From contig JAEKKI010000141.1 of NCBI GenBank assembly GCA_019510485.1, forward strand, positions 1-38,718: 38,718 nucleotides of DNA, read 5' to 3'. Origin of the DNA: Catenulisporales bacterium (lineage in GTDB: Bacteria > Actinomycetota > Actinomycetes > Streptomycetales > Catenulisporaceae). Positions 7,503 to 13,138 of this stretch are shown here, piece after piece (position 1 is the stretch's first letter; each line of letters begins with the position of its first letter). A program made the translations under genes and the position numbers. A model generated the notes under the pieces. It was not told the DNA's origin and ran no database searches. It was given only the letters and a program-made list of their open reading frames with translations.

Positions 7503-8510
7503 GTGCGCAAACCCGAACTGGAGAAGCGACCGGCGTCGAAGGCGCCCGGCAGGTCGCACACGCCGGCCGAGCCGCGGCGTCGCCGACGGCGTTGGCGCAA
7601 GCTCGGCGCACGCTTCCTCACCCTGCTCGTGCTCTGCGCCGCCGCGACGTTCGCCGTACTGGCCGTCAACGGCTCCGACCCGCCGCCGAAGCCGGACCTG
7701 ACCCAGGTCGCGCCCGACCTGCGCGCCTTCGCCGGCGCCCTGCCGTGGCCCACCGGCGGTGAGACGGCGCTGTGGGCGCAGGGCGTCGGCGACCTCGGCA
7801 CCTGCGGGAAGCAGACGCCGGTGCCGATAGCCAGCCTCGCGAAGGTGATGACGGCCTACGTGGTGCTGCGCGACCACCCGCTGGCCGCCCCGTCGGACCC
7901 CGGGCCGGACGTGCTCGTCGACGACCGGGCCGCCATGGAATCCCTGTCTGCCGACGAGAGCTCGGCGCCGGTGCGCGGCGGCCAGCACATCAGCGAGCGC
8001 ACGCTGCTGGAGCTCATGCTGGTCCCCTCCGCCAACAACGTCGCGCGGCTGCTCGCCCGCTGGGACGCCGGCAGCGAGGACGCGTTCGTGGCGAGGATGA
8101 ACGCCACCGCGGCCGAGCTGGGGATGCAGAACACGACCTATGCCGACCCGGCCGGCTACGCCGCGGCCACCCGCAGCACCGCCGCCGATCAGCTGGAGCT
8201 CGCTGAATCAGCCTTCACCGACAGCACCCTGCTGGACATCACCGCGCGGCACGACGCCCGCGTCCCGGACGACCCGGCCGAGCTGCCGAACACCGACTCG
8301 CTCCTGGGCCTGGACGGCGTCGTCGGCGGCAAGACCGGCTCCAGCACCCCGGCCGGCGGCGCGCTGATGTGGGCGGCCCGCCGGACGATCGGCGGCCAGG
8401 AGCGCCTGGTGCTCGGCGTGGTGCTGCACCAGGGCGCGGGCACGACGCCGGACCAGGGTCTGGCGCGGGCGCTGACGGTGAGCCGGCGGCTCATAACGGC
8501 GTTGCGGTGA
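7503..8510 (+). CDS. D-alanyl-D-alanine carboxypeptidase (peptidase S11, penicillin-binding protein)
   Basis: 335 aa. A basic cytoplasmic tail (Arg run at 25-30) is followed by one membrane helix (38-56), placing the catalytic domain outside the membrane as a signal anchor. All three S11 motifs are present: SLAK at 111-114 (nucleophile S111), SAN at 176-178 and KTG at 277-279. The enzyme trims the terminal D-Ala from peptidoglycan stem peptides, limiting cross-linking. GTG 7503 is chosen because the frame upstream runs into the repeat element, and the Lys/Arg-rich start is normal. No Shine-Dalgarno site is seen. Single gene, followed by a hairpin at 8560-8600. Confidence 0.88.
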   Translation: MRKPELEKRPASKAPGRSHTPAEPRRRRRRWRKLGARFLTLLVLCAAATFAVLAVNGSDPPPKPDLTQVAPDLRAFAGALPWPTGGETALWAQGVGDLGTCGKQTPVPIASLAKVMTAYVVLRDHPLAAPSDPGPDVLVDDRAAMESLSADESSAPVRGGQHISERTLLELMLVPSANNVARLLARWDAGSEDAFVARMNATAAELGMQNTTYADPAGYAAATRSTAADQLELAESAFTDSTLLDITARHDARVPDDPAELPNTDSLLGLDGVVGGKTGSSTPAGGALMWAARRTIGGQERLVLGVVLHQGAGTTPDQGLARALTVSRRLITALR

Positions 8511-8559
8511 GCCCGAGCAGGGCTTGAGCAGAGCCCGAGCAGGCCCGGAAAAAGAGGAG

Positions 8560-8600
8560 GGGACCGGCGCCGGTGGGGGGAAGGTCCAGCGGCCGGTCCC
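8560..8600. terminator. Hairpin between convergent genes, likely terminator
   Basis: GGGACCGGC (8560-8568) pairs perfectly with GCCGGTCCC (8592-8600) over a 23-base loop. A second, mutually exclusive 12-base palindrome, ACCGGCGCCGGT, starts at 8563. It lies 50 bases after the carboxypeptidase stop and 112 bases beyond the convergent FBP gene's stop. No T-tract follows, as is usual in high-GC actinobacteria. Confidence 0.45.
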
Positions 8601-8711
8601 AGGCTTCGCGCCACGCGTCCGCGGAAGGCGGCGATGGAGGAGAGGCCACGTTGACCGTAACCAGCGGCGATTGCGCTCGGATTGCGCCAGCGTTGCGACG
8701 TGCCGGGCGAC

Positions 8712-9212
8712 TCAGGAGGCGAGCACTCGATCCAGAAACGCGTTGAGATTGGCGACCGTGCGGACGATGCGGTTCGGCCGATCCAACGACTCCTGAAGAT
8801 CGCTGCCGACCGCCGACGATTTGATCCCGCGCACGAACAGCGAGCAGGCCAGATCAGTACACAGGTACTGGCCGATCGAGTTGCCCTGCCGGCCGGCGTC
8901 GCCGGTGCGGCGGGCCGTCATCAGCGCGACGCCGCCGGCGGTGCGGGTGGTCAGGCAGATCGAGCACATGCTGCGGGAGGCGAAGCCGCGGGCGCTGCCG
9001 CCGGAGGCCCGCAGCGACAGGCCGACGATCCGGCCCCGCCGCTCGGCGACCAGGTAGGCGCGCTCCGGCGCCCCGGGATCGCGCCAGCCGAGGAAGTCCA
9101 GGTCGGCCCACGGCAGCTCGGCCAGATCGGCGGGCATTCCGACCCGCGAGGCCTCGCCCTTGGAGCAGTTGACGAAACTGGCGCGGATCTCGCGCTCGGT
9201 GATCGGGTTCAT
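8712..9212 (-). CDS. FBP-domain (treble-clef zinc) protein, EF-G-binding-like
   Basis: 166 aa. Matches the FBP C-terminal treble-clef type: FVNCSKGEA near the start, LDFLGWRDPGAPERAYLV, then a CSIC pair and a late YLCTDLACSLFVRG segment that together supply four Cys for one zinc. Proteins of this type include fusidic-acid-resistance proteins (FusB/FusC) that bind elongation factor G and release it from ribosomes. Most actinobacterial members are uncharacterised. The start at 9212 is chosen because it gives the family N-terminus (MNPITEREIRASF) and lies 7 bases after a TAGCGT -10 box with no ribosome site, so it is probably leaderless. Upstream is a palindrome suggesting tight control. Confidence 0.78.
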   Translation of the reverse strand: MNPITEREIRASFVNCSKGEASRVGMPADLAELPWADLDFLGWRDPGAPERAYLVAERRGRIVGLSLRASGGSARGFASRSMCSICLTTRTAGGVALMTARRTGDAGRQGNSIGQYLCTDLACSLFVRGIKSSAVGSDLQESLDRPNRIVRTVANLNAFLDRVLAS

Positions 9213-9219
9213 GGGCGGT

Positions 9220-9249
9220 ACGCTAGGTTTGCCTGACTTTGTTAGGCAA
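9220..9249 (-). promoter_or_regulatory. Leaderless promoter of the FBP-type gene
   Basis: On the minus strand, -35 TTGCCT (9249-9244), an 18-base spacer and -10 TAGCGT (9225-9220) precede the ATG at 9212 by exactly 7 bases. This predicts transcription starting at the A of the start codon. The same TAGCGT-N7-ATG arrangement occurs before the genes at 2499 and 26174. Confidence 0.6.
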
Positions 9250-9250
9250 A
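9228..9250. promoter_or_regulatory. Operator-like palindrome across the -35 and spacer
   Basis: TTTGCCT (9228-9234) and AGGCAAA (9244-9250) form a perfect 7-bp-arm dyad with a 9-base centre. It covers the -35 hexamer and most of the spacer of the FBP-gene promoter, the ideal place for a repressor. The half-site TTAGGCAAA recalls DtxR/IdeR or other metal-responsive boxes, but a 19-bp IdeR alignment matches at only about 13 positions, so the regulator is not identified. Confidence 0.55.
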
Positions 9251-9342
9251 TCATTTACAAGACTGCCCAGCCTGTTACCCGAGCATGGCCGCGGACGGCG
9301 CTGAAAGGGAGCCGCCGTCCGCCACCGACGACGAACAGCCGA

Positions 9343-10782
9343 TCAGGCCTCGACCTCGCCCCGCCCCGGCTCCGCCCACAACGTGTGGAACGTCCCCTCC
9401 CGATCAGTCCGCTGATACGTGTGCGCCCCGAAGAAGTCCCGCTGGCCCTGAATCAGCGCCGCGGGCAGCCGCTCGGCGCGCAGCGTGTCGTAGTAAGCCA
9501 GCGCCGCCGAGAACGCCGGCACCGGGATGCCGCGGCGGGTGGCGGCGGCGATGACCTCGCGCCACGGCACCTGCGCGTGGCCGATCTCGTCGGCGAACTC
9601 GGGCTCGACCAGCAGGCTGGGCAGGTTCGGGTCGGCACGGAAGGCGGCCCGGATGCGATCCAGGAACGCGGCCCGGATGATGCAGCCGCCGCGCCAGATC
9701 GCCGCGATGTCCGCCAGGTCGATGTCCCAGCCGTATTCCTCGGCGGCGTCGCGGATCATCGTCCAGCCCTGGTCGTAGGCGATGACCTTGGACGCGTACA
9801 GCGCGTGCTCGACCGTGGCGACATAGCGCTCCGCCTCGTGCGGCCGCAGCGGGTGCTCGGTCCCGCCGGGCAGCGTCCGGTAGGCCTCGCGCAGCGCGGC
9901 GCGGCTGGAGGCCACGCGGGCGAACGTGGCCTGCGCGATCGCGGTCGTCGGGGAGCCGAGGTCCAGTGCGGTCTGCACGGTCCAGCGGCCGGTGCCCTTC
10001 TGCTCGGCGGCGTCGCGCACGATGTCGACGAACGGCTTGTCGGTCGAGGCGTCCGTGTGCGCCAGGATCTCGGCCGTGATGTCGATCAGGTAGGAGTCCA
10101 GGCGGCCCTTGTTCCACTCCCGGAAGACCTCGGCGATCTGCGGCGGGGAGTAGCCGGCGACATTCCGCAGCAGGTCGTAGGCCTCGGCGATGAGCTGCAT
10201 GTCGGCGTACTCGATGCCGTTGTGCACCATCTTCACGAAGTGGCCGGCGCCGTCGGTGCCGACGTGGGTGCAGCACGGCTCGCCGTCGACCTTGGCGCTG
10301 ATCGCCTCCAGCATCGGCCCCAGGACCTCATAGGACTCGGCCGAGCCGCCGGGCATCACCGAGGGGCCGTGCAGCGCGCCCTCCTCGCCGCCGGACACCC
10401 CGGAGCCGACGAAGTGGATGCCGCGCTCGCGCAGCGCCGCCTCGCGCCGGCGGGTGTCCGCGAAGTGCGCGTTGCCGCCGTCGATGATCATGTCGCCGGG
10501 CTCCAGCAGCGGGGCGAACTCCTCGATCACCGCATCGGTGGGGCTGCCCGCCTTCACCATGATCATCAGCCGCCGGGGCCGCTCCAGCGCGGCCACGAAG
10601 TCCTCGGCGGTCTCGGTCGGGACGAACGTGCCCTCGGACCCGAACTCCTCCACGAGGGCACGGGTGCGGGCGGCGGTGCGGTTATGGAGGGCGACTGTAT
10701 AGCCGTGCCTGGCGAAGTTACGGGCCAGGTTGCGGCCCATGACGGCCAATCCGGTGACGCCGATCTGCGCGGTAGCCTGCAT
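9343..10782 (-). CDS. gnd: 6-phosphogluconate dehydrogenase, decarboxylating
   Basis: 479 aa, the full length of the dimeric long form. The N-terminal Rossmann motif is GLAVMGRNLA with HNRT after the second strand, which fits NADP use. Also visible: the substrate signature GHFVKMVHNGIEYADMQ, KGTGRWTVQ in the all-helical domain, and the C-terminal RDFFGAHTYQR tail that reaches into the partner's active site. It converts 6-phosphogluconate to ribulose 5-phosphate and CO2 with NADPH (oxidative pentose phosphate pathway, cytoplasm). ATG 10782 is preferred over GTG 10791: it lies 7 bases after TACGGT, matching the leaderless pattern. No other pentose-phosphate genes are nearby. Confidence 0.96.
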   Translation of the reverse strand: MQATAQIGVTGLAVMGRNLARNFARHGYTVALHNRTAARTRALVEEFGSEGTFVPTETAEDFVAALERPRRLMIMVKAGSPTDAVIEEFAPLLEPGDMIIDGGNAHFADTRRREAALRERGIHFVGSGVSGGEEGALHGPSVMPGGSAESYEVLGPMLEAISAKVDGEPCCTHVGTDGAGHFVKMVHNGIEYADMQLIAEAYDLLRNVAGYSPPQIAEVFREWNKGRLDSYLIDITAEILAHTDASTDKPFVDIVRDAAEQKGTGRWTVQTALDLGSPTTAIAQATFARVASSRAALREAYRTLPGGTEHPLRPHEAERYVATVEHALYASKVIAYDQGWTMIRDAAEEYGWDIDLADIAAIWRGGCIIRAAFLDRIRAAFRADPNLPSLLVEPEFADEIGHAQVPWREVIAAATRRGIPVPAFSAALAYYDTLRAERLPAALIQGQRDFFGAHTYQRTDREGTFHTLWAEPGRGEVEA

Positions 10783-10863
10783 GCGAGGCACCGTAACACC
10801 TCAGAGCATTGACGGCATTGCGAAAGTGCGGACCCGCGGGGCCCGGTTTTCCGCCGCGCCCCT

Positions 10864-11199
10864 TCATCCCCAGCGCTTGGCGTCGTCCTGAAGGCGCCGC
10901 ATCTCCTCCTCCAACCGGTCGGCCGCGGAGTCCGCGGCGCCGGCGGACTCGGCGACCTTAAGGCGCGCGATGATGCCCTGGAACTCGGCGATCCGGCCTT
11001 CGAGGTCCGACTTGGCCTTCAGCAGGTTCGCCTCCTCCTCGGACCCCGGCCGCACCAGCAGCAGGCGGTGCTCCAGGTCGGCGAGCAGGTCCAGCTGCCG
11101 GCGCCGTGCGAGCTCGAACTGCTCCAGCGGGTCCTCGAACCGGCTCAGCAGCCGGTCGGCGCTCCTGCGCAGCTTCCCGGCCCAGTCACCGACGCCCAT
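10864..11199 (-). CDS. Short coiled-coil protein, distantly PspA-like
   Basis: 111 aa, almost entirely heptad-rich helix. The start (GDWAGKLRRSADRLLSRFEDPLEQFE) recalls the PspA/IM30 opening with its E-D-P turn, but true PspA proteins are about twice as long. I therefore treat the relationship as tentative; it could be an unrelated helical hairpin protein. The start at 11199 is supported by AAGGAG 6 bases upstream. A 13-bp tandem repeat lies directly before the ribosome site. It is located between gnd and an M20 amidohydrolase on the same strand, with 81- and 96-base gaps, so operon membership is uncertain. No membrane segment. Confidence 0.65.
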   Translation of the reverse strand: MGVGDWAGKLRRSADRLLSRFEDPLEQFELARRRQLDLLADLEHRLLLVRPGSEEEANLLKAKSDLEGRIAEFQGIIARLKVAESAGAADSAADRLEEEMRRLQDDAKRWG

Positions 11200-11216
11200 C
11201 TCGCGCTCCTTTTCCC

Positions 11217-11255
11217 CACCTGTAGCCCACACCTGCTGCCCACACCTATAGCCCC
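11217..11255. repeat. Three 13-bp tandem repeats
   Basis: CACCTGTAGCCCA, CACCTGCTGCCCA and CACCTATAGCCCC are head to tail, ending 18 bases upstream of the coiled-coil gene's start (11199). On the minus strand the outermost unit contains CTATAG, the only -10-like sequence in this gap. A role in spacing the promoter from the gene is possible but unproven. Confidence 0.6.
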
Positions 11256-11295
11256 CGGTAGCCCACTTGGCCCCAGTGTCCCGCCGCCGGACCCG

Positions 11296-12633
11296 CTATG
11301 CCGCCGACGTTCGGCTCTCCGGTCCGGCCAGCCACGCGCAGGCAGCCGTGACCAGCAACCGCACGCCGATCTCCAGCGTCGGGTCGACCGCCGGGGCGAA
11401 CCTCGGCGAGTGGTTGCCCGGCAGCGTGGCCGGGACGCCGTTCTCCAGCAGCGAGTGGACGTCCTCCTCGGTGAACGAGGCCAGGTCCAGCCCGCCGAAG
11501 TGCCAGAACACCGAGGGCACGCCGAGCGCCTCGCCGAAGGTCCCGAAGTCCTCACTGCCGGACAGCGTGGTCGGCAGGACGAACACCCGGTCGGCGCCGA
11601 GCTGCGCGCGGAAGGCGTCCAGCACGACGTCGGTCGCGGCCTGGTCGTTGACCAGCAGCGGCAGCCGGTCCCCCGGCGTGATCTCCGGCATCCGCTCGGC
11701 GCCGGAGGCCGCGGCTTCGGCGTTCACGACCCGCTCGATCGCGGCCAGCACCTTCTCCCGCACGGCCGGGGTGGTGGTGCGCACGGTGATGGCGAGCTCG
11801 GCATCGTCCGGGATGACGTTGGCACGGGTCCCGGCGTGGATCGAGCCGACCGTGACCACGGCCGAGCGGCTGGCCGCGATCTCCCGGGAGACGATGGTCT
11901 GCAACCGCATCACGATCGCGGCGGCGATCACCACCGGGTCGATGGTCGACTCCGGCATCGAGCCGTGGCCGCCGCGCCCGAACACCTTGACGAGCAGCGT
12001 GTCGCAGGCGCTCATCACCGGGCCGGGCCGCGTCCCCACCAAACCGGCCGGCGCCGGGCCGACATGCTGGCCCAGGCACACCGCCGGACGCGGGAAGCGG
12101 TCGGCGAACCCGTCCTGGAGCATCCGCGGCGCGCCGCCGACCTCCTCGGCCGGCTGGAACACCGCCACGACGGTGCCGCCCCACCCGCCGCGGCCGGCGG
12201 CGAGCAGCTCCGCGGCGCCGAGCAGGCAGGTGACGTGGACGTCGTGGCCGCAGGCGTGCATGACCGGAACCTCGGTGCCGTCGGCGTCGGTGGCGGTCGC
12301 GACGGAGGCGTAGGGCAGCCCGGTCTCCTCGCGCACGGGAAGCGCGTCCATGTCCGCGCGCAGCAGGACGACCGGATCCGAGCCCAGACCGCCGCGCAGC
12401 ACGCCGACCACACCGGTCCCGCCGACGCCTTCAGTGACCTCCCAGCCGGCGGACCGGAGCCGCGCGGCGACGATCCCGGCGGTGCGCACCTCCTGGAACG
12501 ACAACTCAGGGTGCGCATGCAGGTCCCGGTAGAGCTCGCGCAAGTTCGGCAGGGCGTCGTCCAGCCCGCTCAACAGATCGGCGGGCGCCGCGGTGGTGAC
12601 GGTGACGGCGGTGGTCGCGGCGGGCTGGGTCAT
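11296..12633 (-). CDS. M20-family amidohydrolase (M20D peptidase)
   Basis: 445 aa. Metal-binding motifs of the M20D group are present: RADMDALPV (92-100), HACGHDVH (126-133) and PAEEVGGA (161-168). A late SEDFGTF motif carries another conserved acid. A small lid domain with GRGGHGSMPE sits mid-protein. The family includes hippurate hydrolase, IAA-amino-acid hydrolases and N-acyl-amino-acid deacylases with a two-metal cytoplasmic active site; the exact substrate is not predictable. An Ala/Thr-rich start of about 20 residues is variable. GGAG lies 6 bases before the ATG. The promoter must lie in or beyond the palindromic element that begins 19 bases upstream. Confidence 0.88.
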   Translation of the reverse strand: MTQPAATTAVTVTTAAPADLLSGLDDALPNLRELYRDLHAHPELSFQEVRTAGIVAARLRSAGWEVTEGVGGTGVVGVLRGGLGSDPVVLLRADMDALPVREETGLPYASVATATDADGTEVPVMHACGHDVHVTCLLGAAELLAAGRGGWGGTVVAVFQPAEEVGGAPRMLQDGFADRFPRPAVCLGQHVGPAPAGLVGTRPGPVMSACDTLLVKVFGRGGHGSMPESTIDPVVIAAAIVMRLQTIVSREIAASRSAVVTVGSIHAGTRANVIPDDAELAITVRTTTPAVREKVLAAIERVVNAEAAASGAERMPEITPGDRLPLLVNDQAATDVVLDAFRAQLGADRVFVLPTTLSGSEDFGTFGEALGVPSVFWHFGGLDLASFTEEDVHSLLENGVPATLPGNHSPRFAPAVDPTLEIGVRLLVTAACAWLAGPESRTSAA

Positions 12634-12651
12634 GCAAGCTCCGATCAGTGG

Positions 12652-13126
12652 GTTGGGGTTTTCAAGCCGAGTGGTGGGGTTTCAGTCAACAGCGCGTCCG
12701 GACACTGCGGGTTTTGTCCCGTACGCGGGCCGCGGTGGCGAGGGTGGTTGCGTTGCTCTGGCCATCGGGGTCGGGCCCGTGCTACTCACGCTAGGCGTGT
12801 TGGTGCGGCCGGTGCGCTCCGACGCACGGACCCGACCCCGATGGCACCAGGAATGGGTCTGTGGTCCAGCCACGTCGGTGGCCGCCGGCTGGGTACGCGA
12901 CCGGTGCCGGGCCTCTGGCTGGTGCATGGTGGGTCGGGTCCGTCGGCGGCGGCCCTTCAGCGTGACCGCGGTTTGGATGCCCGACTCGCCGCCGGTGACG
13001 GGCCCGGCCCGCCGTGCCAAAGAAACGCAAGTACCAGCACAACCTCCAGCCGCGTACGGGACGAAACCCGCAGTGTCCGGACGCGCTGTTGACTGAAAAC
13101 CCCACCACACGGGGTTGAAACCCAGC
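12652..13126. repeat. 475-bp palindromic repeat element
   Basis: Outer arms 12652-12728 and 13050-13126 are inverted copies. Within 12671-12728 versus 13050-13108 only one base differs and one base is inserted. Weaker inverted similarity continues inward to about 12780 and 12997, giving arms near 130 bp. Both arms can be read to give the same peptide segment (PDTAGFVPYA), simply because they are copies. The element fills the whole gap between the M20 gene start (12633) and the kinase gene stop (13139). No transposase, no target duplication seen. It is either a mobile palindromic element or two copies of a dispersed repeat inserted head to head. Confidence 0.75.
12762..12844. repeat. Internal hairpin of the palindromic element
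   Basis: The 21-base arms 12762-12782 and 12824-12844 are complementary except at one position, around a 41-base loop. They sit in the left half only, next to the inner limit of the long arm. The stem is strong enough to fold as RNA or as single-stranded DNA and may act as a terminator for rightward or leftward transcription. Confidence 0.65.
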
Positions 13127-13138
13127 CACCCAGACTCC

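Noticed and set aside
9222-9240. IdeR/DtxR iron box upstream of the FBP gene
   Set aside because: Only about 13 of 19 positions fit the consensus; the better-supported description is an unassigned dyad.
9160-10812. 550-codon plus-strand open frame
   Set aside because: Antisense to 6-phosphogluconate dehydrogenase and part of the FBP gene; no recognisable domain.
11068-13092. 674-codon plus-strand open frame
   Set aside because: Crosses the coiled-coil gene, the M20 gene and the palindromic element in antisense; low-complexity Arg/His/Pro composition.
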